Below are positions 1-5,841 of a stretch of DNA of 17,645 nucleotides, piece after piece; positions within the stretch are counted from its first letter, which is position 1, and each line of letters starts with the position of its first letter. The DNA comes from Clostridia bacterium (GTDB lineage: Bacteria > Bacillota > Clostridia > Oscillospirales > CAG-272): the NCBI GenBank assembly GCA_029010655.1, contig JAQXKW010000206.1:1-17645 (forward strand). Direction: 5' to 3'. The notes beneath the pieces are model-generated. The model saw nothing but the letters and a program-made list of their open reading frames with translations. It was not told the DNA's origin and made no database searches. A program made the position numbers and the translations under genes.

Positions 1-10
1 GGTGCTTTTT

Positions 11-403
11 TTATCGCCTTCTTCTGCTTCTCCGCTTTTTTTTGCCCGAAATAAGCGAGGCGGCAAGATACCCTGCCATTGAAACCGGCAGCATAATGCA
101 GAGGATTATAATGTTTTCTCCCGTTATCTCTCCCGTCATGGATATAAGCAGAATTGTTGCACATATAATCAGCGAGCAGATTATTCCGTGCATAACCGCC
201 CCGTGAAACCGCCTGACGGCGCACCCTGCAAAAAATGCAGAAACAAAGAGACTTATCTTTGCCGCAAGGCTTGTAAACCCAAGGGGATTTCCGCTCATAT
301 AACAGATAAAGGCAGAAAGCGTCATAAGAAATGCGGCGCTGACAATCCATAATACCAGAGCACGAGGTATTGACCTTAAATCACCGATGTAAGCTTTTTC
401 CAT
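11..403 (-). CDS. TIGR04086-type small integral membrane protein
   Basis: The 130-residue protein has four hydrophobic segments at about residues 14-36, 44-62, 67-88 and 96-117. It ends in a very basic tail (KKKRRSRRRR), so the C-terminus is probably cytoplasmic. Size, four-helix layout and position directly downstream of yajC fit the TIGR04086 (YrzE-like) family, which as I recall is often encoded beside yajC in Firmicutes. No biochemical function is established for the family. The ATG start is supported by a GGGAGG ribosome site 7 nt upstream. Oddly, that site lies inside the 3' arm of a long hairpin (408-449). The stop codon is followed by an A/T run at the window edge, so any terminator for this gene is out of view. 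A role linked to Sec translocation is only suggested by the neighbour. Confidence 0.75.
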   Translation of the reverse strand: MEKAYIGDLRSIPRALVLWIVSAAFLMTLSAFICYMSGNPLGFTSLAAKISLFVSAFFAGCAVRRFHGAVMHGIICSLIICATILLISMTGEITGENIIILCIMLPVSMAGYLAASLISGKKKRRSRRRR

Positions 404-407
404 AAAA

Positions 408-449
408 AAACCTCCCGGAATATCTAATACATTATATTCCGGGAGGTTT
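408..449 (-). terminator. Terminator-like hairpin between yajC and the TIGR04086 gene, containing that gene's ribosome site
   Basis: A perfect 16-bp inverted repeat (408-423 with 434-449, 10-nt loop) lies just after the yajC stop. On the minus strand it is followed by seven T residues that run directly into the ATG of the TIGR04086 gene. The 3' arm contains the GGGAGG ribosome site of that gene. On the plus strand it is followed by ATTTTT, so the structure could work both ways. A TATAAT on the minus strand (431-436) covers the loop and the end of the 5' arm. Confidence 0.75.
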
Positions 450-460
450 ATTTTTATGAC

Positions 461-802
461 TTATTTTTCCGATGCTTTTACGTCAACCTTGCTGATGGCT
501 GATTTCAGAATACGGATTTTTGTTCTTTCCTTGCTTGTTTCGATAACGCAGGTTTCTTCTTTGATGGAAACGATTTCGCCGATAAGTCCGCCGATAGTGG
601 TAACTTCATCTCCCACGGCAAGGTTGTTTTTCATCTCAGCCGCTTCTTTTTCCTGTTTTTTCTGAGGTCTGTAAAGGAAGAAATAGAAAACAGCTACCAT
701 AACTACAACAAGAATTATTGTACCACCGTAAGTGCTGAAGAAGCCGGCCTGTGATGTGCCGCTTGCAGGTGCGGAGTCAAGTAATGCTCTGAAAATATTC
801 AT
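461..802 (-). CDS. yajC: Sec translocase accessory subunit YajC
   Basis: This 113-residue protein has the usual YajC build. A short N-terminal tail is followed by one transmembrane helix at about residues 25-44. Next comes the basic motif RPQKKQ (45-50), then a cytoplasmic soluble domain with the family pattern VGDEVTTIGGLIGEI. YajC associates with SecDF in the membrane and assists SecYEG-dependent protein export. The ATG is preceded by a clear AAAGGAG ribosome site. A TTGATT-17-TATAAT promoter lies directly upstream (834-862), and a strong hairpin follows the stop codon. Length and motifs are typical, so the assignment is secure. Confidence 0.95.
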   Translation of the reverse strand: MNIFRALLDSAPASGTSQAGFFSTYGGTIILVVVMVAVFYFFLYRPQKKQEKEAAEMKNNLAVGDEVTTIGGLIGEIVSIKEETCVIETSKERTKIRILKSAISKVDVKASEK

Positions 803-833
803 TTTTTTCTCCTTTGGAAAAATTTATGATAAT

Positions 834-862
834 ATTATATACTAAATGCTCGGAATAATCAA
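834..862 (-). promoter_or_regulatory. Sigma-A promoter of yajC
   Basis: On the minus strand, TTGATT (857-862) is separated by exactly 17 bp from a perfect TATAAT (834-839). The start codon follows about 32 nt downstream of the -10 box, with AAAGGAG in between. Confidence 0.75.
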
Positions 863-907
863 TACTAATCGGACAATTATATGTGTAAAAAATTTTCCCG
901 AATGTTA

Positions 908-936
908 TTGACATACGCATACGGCTTTGATACTAT
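908..936 (+). promoter_or_regulatory. Sigma-A promoter of the DUF4838 gene
   Basis: A perfect TTGACA (908-913), a 17-bp spacer and TACTAT (931-936) lie 43 bp before the ATG at 979. It is divergent from the yajC promoter, with about 45 bp between the two -35 boxes. Confidence 0.75.
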
Positions 937-978
937 GACTCATGTAAGAGAATTTTTTTGACCTTGGAGGGCAAAAAT

Positions 979-2721
979 ATGATTTTATCTGAAAATTTTG
1001 AAAGCAAGTATCAAATCATCTATTCGGGAGAGCCGGAACCTACGGATTTGACCGCCGCAAGAGAGCTTAAAAAATACATTTCAAAACTCAGCGGCGCCGT
1101 AATTCCCGAATTCCGTGATACCCGAAAAGAAATACCCTGCGAAATAGTTGTGGGGTACACAAACAGAGGCGGCTACACGGACGGGGAAAAAGACGAGCTT
1201 GGAGACGAGGGCTTTATTATCCGTACGTCGGAGGAAAAGCTATATATTATAGGCGGTAAAAGAGGCGTTCTGTACGGCGTATATTCCTTCCTTGAGGATT
1301 ACTGCGGCGTCCGCTTTTATACCCGTGATTTTGAGAGAATTCCGGAAACAAAGCGGCTGGAAATTCCCGAAATCAAGTGCGACAAACAAATTCCCGTGTT
1401 TTCCTACCGCAACTCCTGCTGGTATTCCCAGAACACTCCCGACATCAGCGTTAAAAGAAAGATGAACGGCGGACACTGCAAGGAGGGAACTTTTACCGAG
1501 CAATCAGGCGGAAGCGAGGAGTATTACGGAGGCTTCTGCCACACTATTTCCGCTTTGGCGGAAACGGGAGATATATGGAATCAGCCCTGCCTTACCGATG
1601 AAAAGGTTTACAGAACCGTGGCGAAAAACGTTCGGAAAATCCTTACGGAATATCCGCAGGCAAAAATCGTTCCAATTTCACAGAACGACGGTACGGGCGG
1701 TCAGTGCAAGTGTGAAAAATGCAGGGAGATAAACGACAGAGAAGGAAGCGAGGCAGGCACAAACGTAATGTTTGTAAACAGAATTGCCGAGGAGCTTGAA
1801 GCGGAATATCCCAATGTGGTTTTCGACACCTTTGCATACAATTACACACGTGTTCCTCCCAAGTATATCCGACCGAGACATAATGTGGTTATAAGGCTGT
1901 GTACCATTAACAGCTGCTTCAGGCATTCCTTTGACGAATGCTCTGAAACGCCCGGATACCCGCCCACAGGCGCTTCCATGGCGGATTATCTGAGAGAATG
2001 GCACAAAATTTCCGACCACCTGGCAGTATGGAATTATGATACCAATTTTACCAACTCCGTAGTTATCTATCCCAATATACAGGCTATGAGAAAAAATGCA
2101 CGCTTCTTTGCCGAAAACGGCGTTGAAAGCGTGTTTGAGCAGGGCTGTATTTCAAGTCCAAACGGCGAATTCGGCGAGTTGAAAGGGTATCTTAACGCAA
2201 AACTCCTTTGGGACCCTTATATGTCGGAGGAAAAGTATAATAAGCTAATCGAGGAATTCTTAAGGGATTATTACGGAAAGGCCGCAGAGCATATTCAAAA
2301 ATTTATAGATTTAACTTATGCCGAATCGCATGACGGGCATATGAACGTGTATTTCGACGACCCTACCGATAAGGTTTGGTGCAGAGACGGGAAGACTTGG
2401 GCTGCGGGAAGGCATCTTTATATTGAGCGTGCATCAAAAATGTTCGACGACGCCGAAGCGGCGGCTGATACGGGCTTTCACCTTGCAAATATCAGGCGCA
2501 CCCGTATTCAGCTTATCGATTATATTGATTTCAGCCTTCGCCATGATATAGATGAAACCGACGATGAAAATTTGATAGCTGAGCTGAAAGAGAATATCGT
2601 GAAGAATAACAAGCTCCGCTACGAATACATGAAGCGGTACGGAGTTAGCTCAAACCGTGAGTTTAACGATCTTGAAACCGTGGGAGACCCCGATTACTCA
2701 ATACACGGCTTGCTTTGGTGA
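979..2721 (+). CDS. DUF4838 domain protein, putative glycoside hydrolase (GH163-related), no signal peptide
   Basis: The 580-residue protein opens with an alpha/beta region (about 1-130) like the accessory N-terminal domain of GH20/GH67 enzymes, including the typical GVLYGVYSFLEDY segment. A DUF4838 region follows, with the CKCEKC motif at 243-248 and a conserved NDG just before it. From memory, the founding member of GH163, an endo-beta-N-acetylglucosaminidase of gut Bacteroides, carries DUF4838. Hydrolase activity here is therefore plausible but not shown. The N-terminus (MILSENFESKY) has no signal peptide, unlike the secreted homologues, so the substrate would be intracellular. I chose ATG 979 because GGAGGG ends 7 nt before it. 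An in-frame TTG at 958 lies upstream of that ribosome site. The gene has its own promoter and terminator and no sugar-transport neighbours. Confidence 0.8.
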   Translation: MILSENFESKYQIIYSGEPEPTDLTAARELKKYISKLSGAVIPEFRDTRKEIPCEIVVGYTNRGGYTDGEKDELGDEGFIIRTSEEKLYIIGGKRGVLYGVYSFLEDYCGVRFYTRDFERIPETKRLEIPEIKCDKQIPVFSYRNSCWYSQNTPDISVKRKMNGGHCKEGTFTEQSGGSEEYYGGFCHTISALAETGDIWNQPCLTDEKVYRTVAKNVRKILTEYPQAKIVPISQNDGTGGQCKCEKCREINDREGSEAGTNVMFVNRIAEELEAEYPNVVFDTFAYNYTRVPPKYIRPRHNVVIRLCTINSCFRHSFDECSETPGYPPTGASMADYLREWHKISDHLAVWNYDTNFTNSVVIYPNIQAMRKNARFFAENGVESVFEQGCISSPNGEFGELKGYLNAKLLWDPYMSEEKYNKLIEEFLRDYYGKAAEHIQKFIDLTYAESHDGHMNVYFDDPTDKVWCRDGKTWAAGRHLYIERASKMFDDAEAAADTGFHLANIRRTRIQLIDYIDFSLRHDIDETDDENLIAELKENIVKNNKLRYEYMKRYGVSSNREFNDLETVGDPDYSIHGLLW

Positions 2722-2740
2722 AAATCGAGCTGTAAAAGAA

Positions 2741-2786
2741 AAATGGATTATAACCTTTTCATGGGTTATAACCCATTTTTTCTTTT
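2741..2786. terminator. Bidirectional intrinsic terminator between convergent genes
   Basis: Arms 2741-2755 and 2764-2778 form a 15-bp stem with one A-C mismatch and an 8-nt loop. T-rich tails exist on both strands (ATTTTTTCTTTT on plus, ATTTTTCTTTT on minus). It serves the DUF4838 gene on plus and the DUF378 gene on minus. Confidence 0.85.
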
Positions 2787-2818
2787 CGGTCGGCTTTGTG
2801 TCCGACCTTAACCGATAC

Positions 2819-3028
2819 TTATGAATTGTACTCTGTTTCGCGGCTTCTGAATAAGAGAGAAATGCACCAAAGACCTGCAAGAGCCACTACCGTGTAGATA
2901 ATTCTTGCAAGCACCGCATCCTGTCCTCCTGCTATCCATGAAACAAGGTCAAACTGGAACAGTCCGATAGAACCCCAGTTGACCGCACCGATTATCACAA
3001 GTATCAATGCGATTCTGTCAAGTATCAT
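2819..3028 (-). CDS. DUF378 family small membrane protein
   Basis: The 69-residue protein starts MILDRIALILVIIGAVNWG and continues with SIGLFQFDLVSWI, the hallmark of the DUF378 (YuzA-like) family. It has two membrane helices at about 4-22 and 40-60. The family has no established function. I chose ATG 3028 because family members begin at this point and GAAAGG lies 9 nt upstream. An in-frame upstream start would add 26 non-conserved residues encoded across the terminator hairpin (3046-3070). The gene sits 19 nt after that hairpin and converges on the DUF4838 gene. Confidence 0.85.
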   Translation of the reverse strand: MILDRIALILVIIGAVNWGSIGLFQFDLVSWIAGGQDAVLARIIYTVVALAGLWCISLLFRSRETEYNS

Positions 3029-3045
3029 AATATCAAGCCTTTCGG

Positions 3046-3070
3046 AAAAATCGGGGAATATCCCCGATTT
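3046..3070 (-). terminator. Intrinsic terminator of the HAD phosphatase gene
   Basis: A perfect 10-bp stem (3048-3057 with 3061-3070) with a 3-nt loop is followed on the minus strand by five T residues. It lies 26 bp after the stop codon of the HAD gene and 17 bp before the DUF378 start. The plus strand has no T-run after the stem, so the terminator is oriented. Confidence 0.75.
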
Positions 3071-3076
3071 ATTATA
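3071..3076 (-). promoter_or_regulatory. Candidate -10 box for the DUF378 gene
   Basis: A perfect TATAAT sits on the minus strand directly upstream of the terminator stem. A start 6-8 nt downstream would fall inside the 5' arm of that stem, so such transcripts would lack the full hairpin. No good -35 box is seen at 16-18 bp, so this is tentative. Confidence 0.35.
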
Positions 3077-3096
3077 CCCCGAACAGAAGTAGACTA

Positions 3097-3744
3097 TTAA
3101 CGGCAAATATATGTTGCAATTTCGGCAATAGTATCAAACACGGGAACACAAAACCCTTCCAAAACCTCTCTCGACATAAATCCGCCGGAATACAAAACGC
3201 AGTCGCAGCCGATTATCTGAGAAACGGCAAAATCGTGGTCGGTGTCACCCACCATAATTGCCGGAAATATCTCCTGACGGTTTTTTGATTTAATCCAGCT
3301 TTCAGCAATATGCGCCTTACTGACTGCGTACACGTTGTCACAGCCGAGTATTTCGTCAAACATTTGAGAAATTCCCAAAGCGTCTGTCTGTTTTGTCAGC
3401 ATATCAAGCTCGGATGCTGATAAAATGATCTGCTTTGCACCGCCTTCCTTTATTTTCAAAAGTGCTTCCCATATACCTTCGGAAAGCGGTGCGGAAAACA
3501 TATTTGCGGTGTAGTCCCGCACCCATTCGTCCGCAGGCACTTCATAAGGCTCATCTGCAAAATCCATGCCGAGCCGTCTGTAATAGTCCTTTACGGGAAA
3601 GCAAAACAACCGCCTTAAATCGTCAACGGAGGAAAGGGTGGGCAAATTTCGCTTTTTCAGCACCTTATTTATTGCATTCATGCTGACGGCTGTGTCGTCA
3701 AGCACCGTGCCGTTAAAATCCCATATAACGTATTTATATTTCAT
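3097..3744 (-). CDS. HAD superfamily phosphatase, phosphoglycolate phosphatase-like
   Basis: The 215-residue protein has all four HAD motifs. Motif I is WDFNGTVLDD with nucleophile D9, motif II is ILSAS (S109), the motif III lysine is K143, and motif IV is GDTDHD (166-171). A helical cap is inserted between motifs I and II, as in phosphoglycolate phosphatase or pyrophosphatase relatives. The usual second aspartate of motif I (DxD) is asparagine here (N11). That variant occurs in some HAD proteins but removes the usual general acid/base. The substrate cannot be told. The ATG has a GGAG ribosome site. The gene is divergent from sigK and ends in its own terminator. Confidence 0.85.
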   Translation of the reverse strand: MKYKYVIWDFNGTVLDDTAVSMNAINKVLKKRNLPTLSSVDDLRRLFCFPVKDYYRRLGMDFADEPYEVPADEWVRDYTANMFSAPLSEGIWEALLKIKEGGAKQIILSASELDMLTKQTDALGISQMFDEILGCDNVYAVSKAHIAESWIKSKNRQEIFPAIMVGDTDHDFAVSQIIGCDCVLYSGGFMSREVLEGFCVPVFDTIAEIATYICR

Positions 3745-3805
3745 GAATATTTTCTCCGGTTAATAATTTTTAATTCATTAAAGGTCGGGGTCAAGCAGTA
3801 TTCTG

Positions 3806-3813
3806 CATATACT
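3806..3813 (+). promoter_or_regulatory. Possible sigma-E-type -10 element upstream of sigK
   Basis: CATATACT matches seven of eight positions of the Bacillus sigma-E -10 consensus CATACANT and lies 20 bp before the sigK ATG. The expected -35 region (around 3784-3791) matches poorly. Sigma-E drives sigK in known spore formers, which is why I looked for it. The evidence is weak. Confidence 0.3.
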
Positions 3814-3833
3814 TATAAAAAAGCGAGGTGCAT

Positions 3834-4538
3834 ATGGAAATACTGATAATTATAGCCGCCGTAATTTCTTTTTCAATATTAAACGCAGATGTGGGCGGAC
3901 ATTTTCCCCCGCCGCTCCCCAAGGACAGGGAAAGGGAGCTTTTTCGCAGTCTTTGCGAAAAAAGCGGCGACAGAGACGAGTCAAGAAAACTGCTGATAGA
4001 ACACAATCTTAGACTGGTAGCCCATATTGTAAAAAAATATTATTCAACAGCGCCGAAGGATTTTCAGGACGATCTGATTTCAATAGGCACAATAGGGCTT
4101 ATAAAGGCCATCGACACCTTCAATATTGAAAACGGGGCAAGGTTTGCAACTTACGGCGCAAAATGTATTCAAAACGAGATACTTATGTTTTTCCGCTCAA
4201 AAAAGAAAACGCAGAACGAGGTATCAATATTTGAAACAATAGACACGGACAGGGACGGAAATCCGCTGACCTATATGGACATAATCAGATGCGACGATAC
4301 CATAGCCGAGGATATACATATAAAAAATCGGGTAAAGGCGGCAATCCGCTATATAAACAGCATGCCTGAGAGCAGGGAAAAGACGATTATAGTTATGCGC
4401 TACGGGCTTGACGGAAAAGCGCCCCTGACACAGCGTGAAACTGCGGAAAAGCTGGGCATTTCCCGCTCTTACGTTTCAAGAATAGAGAAAAATACCCTGC
4501 AAAACATAAAGGAATATATTTGTTCCACCAACAATTAA
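3834..4538 (+). CDS. sigK: Sporulation sigma factor pro-sigma-K
   Basis: The 234-residue protein is a group 3 sigma factor, the late mother-cell sigma-K of sporulation. Region 2 has the near-invariant LLIEHNLRLVAHIVKKYY, DLISIGTIGLIKAIDTF and FATYGAKCIQNEIL. Region 4 ends with the helix-turn-helix TQRETAEKLGISRSYVSRIEK. The N-terminus (EILIIIAAVISFSIL) is hydrophobic and matches the pro-sequence of Bacillus pro-sigma-K, which tethers the factor to the forespore membrane until cleaved by SpoIVFB. By alignment with FPQPL, cleavage would fall near residue 17. I chose ATG 3834 because GAGG lies 5 nt upstream. The in-frame GTG at 3828 is part of that ribosome site. The reading frame is continuous, with no skin-type insertion. 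Confidence 0.93.
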   Translation: MEILIIIAAVISFSILNADVGGHFPPPLPKDRERELFRSLCEKSGDRDESRKLLIEHNLRLVAHIVKKYYSTAPKDFQDDLISIGTIGLIKAIDTFNIENGARFATYGAKCIQNEILMFFRSKKKTQNEVSIFETIDTDRDGNPLTYMDIIRCDDTIAEDIHIKNRVKAAIRYINSMPESREKTIIVMRYGLDGKAPLTQRETAEKLGISRSYVSRIEKNTLQNIKEYICSTNN

Positions 4539-4541
4539 AAC

Positions 4542-4575
4542 GGGGGAACAAAGCGTTCCCCTGAATTATTTTTTT
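4542..4575. terminator. Bidirectional terminator between sigK and the DtxR-type gene
   Basis: GGGGAAC (4543-4549) pairs with GTTCCCC (4555-4561) around a 5-nt loop, followed by TTATTTTTTT on plus. The plus-strand T-run overlaps the stop region of the convergent DtxR-type gene. On minus the stem is followed by CGTTTTAATT, a weaker tail. Confidence 0.8.
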
Positions 4576-4931
4576 GAAAGCTGAGCCTTAATGGCGTTAA
4601 AGGATTCGTCGCTTATATCATGCTCAATGCGGCATGCGTCCTCTGCGGCGGTTTTTTCGCTGACGCCCAGGGACATAAGGTATCCTGTCAGAACGGTGTG
4701 CCTTTCATATATTTTTGAGGCAACCTCAAGACCTGCGTCCGTAAGGGTAAGATAACCTCCTGAGTTCATGTTTACATATCCGCCGCTTTTCAAAAGCCCT
4801 ATTGCACGGCTGACGCTTGGCTTTGAATAGTTCATATATTCGCTGACGTCAATGGACCTGACAGCCCCGGAACGCTGAGAAAGAATATATATTGTTTCAA
4901 GATACATTTCGCCGGATTCCTGCAAATTCAT
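4566..4931 (-). CDS. DtxR/MntR-family metal-dependent repressor with iron-type ligands
   Basis: The 121-residue protein has an N-terminal winged helix (about 1-65) and the helical metal-binding/dimerisation domain. It lacks the C-terminal SH3 domain of DtxR and IdeR, as MntR does. By alignment the primary-site residues are M9, C100, E103 and H104, with H78 also conserved. These correspond to DtxR Met10, Cys102, Glu105, His106 and His79. MntR has Asp8 and Glu99 at the first two positions, so Fe(II) is more likely than Mn(II) as co-repressor. DtxR ancillary-site residues Glu83 and His98 are replaced (T82, A96). The ATG has an AGAGGTGG ribosome site and a promoter at 4956-4984. No metal transporter gene is nearby. 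Confidence 0.85.
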   Translation of the reverse strand: MNLQESGEMYLETIYILSQRSGAVRSIDVSEYMNYSKPSVSRAIGLLKSGGYVNMNSGGYLTLTDAGLEVASKIYERHTVLTGYLMSLGVSEKTAAEDACRIEHDISDESFNAIKAQLSKK

Positions 4932-4955
4932 GATTTACACCACCTCTAAAAAAAG

Positions 4956-4984
4956 AGTATACCACATTTTATATATATTTTCAA
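4956..4984 (-). promoter_or_regulatory. Promoter of the DtxR-type regulator gene
   Basis: On the minus strand, TTGAAA (4979-4984), a 17-bp spacer and TATACT (4956-4961) with an extended -10 TG one base upstream. The -35 box overlaps the ispE stop codon. No terminator separates ispE from this gene, so some transcription may also read through. Confidence 0.7.
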
Positions 4985-5841
4985 TAGACAGTTTTACAGC
5001 TTGCCGCCGTGTAGCCGAGGCTTCTCAAATACTGTGCCGCAAGGCATGCTGACGCTTCATTTTCAAATACTCCGAAAACGGAGGGTCCGCTTCCGCTCAT
5101 CATGGCAAATACCGCGCCGTTTTTATACATTTCCTCTTTAATCTTTGCGGCGCAGGAGTGGCGGGGAAGTATCACTTCTTCAAATATGTTATAAGCATGC
5201 CTTAAAAGCTCCGCCGTATTTCCCGTTCTGACGGCCTCCAAAACGGCGGAGGCGTTTCCGTGTCTGTATATCAGCCCTTTGTCAAACTGTTCGTCAATCA
5301 GCCTGTAAGCCTCGGGGGTGGACACGCTTTCACCGCCTTTTGCTATAACAATATTAAGCGCGAGCTTTGATTCAATAGGCGTGATTATCTCTCCGATACC
5401 CTCGCACAAGGCACAGCCCTGCGCAATGCAAAAGGGAACATCAGCGCCAAGCCTTGCGCCTAAGGACATGAGCCGTTCATCTGACAGCACATTATCATAA
5501 ATGGAATTAAGAGCCGTGAGAACTGCCGCACCGTCTGTACTGCCGCCTGCAAGCCCTCCCGCAACAGGGATATTTTTTTCTATACTTATTTTTGCGCCGC
5601 CTTTTATTCCTGTTTCGAAAAAGAATAAGGAAGCCGCCTTGTATGCAAGATTATTATTGTCCGTGGGCAAGGTCTTATCCGTACAGGAAACGGAAATTTC
5701 CGTGTCTTCCGTAACGGTAACTTTGTCAAAAAGCGAAACGGTCTGCATTACGCTTTTAATGTTGTGATAGCCGTCATGCCGCTTTCCCGTAACGTCAAGA
5801 TATAAATTTATTTTTGCGGGTGCAAGTATTTCCTTTGTCAT
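4981..5841 (-). CDS. ispE: 4-diphosphocytidyl-2-C-methyl-D-erythritol kinase
   Basis: IspE is a GHMP kinase that phosphorylates the 2-hydroxyl of CDP-methylerythritol with ATP, the fourth step of the MEP isoprenoid pathway in the cytoplasm. The 286-residue protein starts MTKEILAPAKINLYLDV with the conserved K10. It has the ATP loop PVAGGLAGGSTDGAA (92-106), the catalytic aspartate in GADVPFC (D134) and the C-terminal MSGSGPSVFG motif. The ATP loop differs slightly from the usual GLGGGSSDAA. Its ATG overlaps the DUF362 stop codon as ATGA and has no good ribosome site of its own, so translation is probably coupled to the upstream gene. In B. subtilis ispE lies near metS-tatD. Here it is about 5 kb away. 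Confidence 0.95.
   Translation of the reverse strand: MTKEILAPAKINLYLDVTGKRHDGYHNIKSVMQTVSLFDKVTVTEDTEISVSCTDKTLPTDNNNLAYKAASLFFFETGIKGGAKISIEKNIPVAGGLAGGSTDGAAVLTALNSIYDNVLSDERLMSLGARLGADVPFCIAQGCALCEGIGEIITPIESKLALNIVIAKGGESVSTPEAYRLIDEQFDKGLIYRHGNASAVLEAVRTGNTAELLRHAYNIFEEVILPRHSCAAKIKEEMYKNGAVFAMMSGSGPSVFGVFENEASACLAAQYLRSLGYTAASCKTVY

Noticed and set aside
2788..2807. GGTCGG/CCGACC hairpin after the DUF4838 terminator
   Set aside because: The stem is short and has no T-run on either strand. The neighbouring stem at 2741-2778 explains termination.
3828..4538. Interrupted sigK (skin-like element) or recombination site
   Set aside because: The reading frame is continuous across sigma regions 2 to 4, with no recombinase gene or repeats.
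4543..4561. GAAC-5-GTTC resembling an SOS box after sigK
   Set aside because: The spacing is 5 rather than 4. The repeat forms a GC-rich stem followed by a T-run between convergent genes, so it is a terminator.
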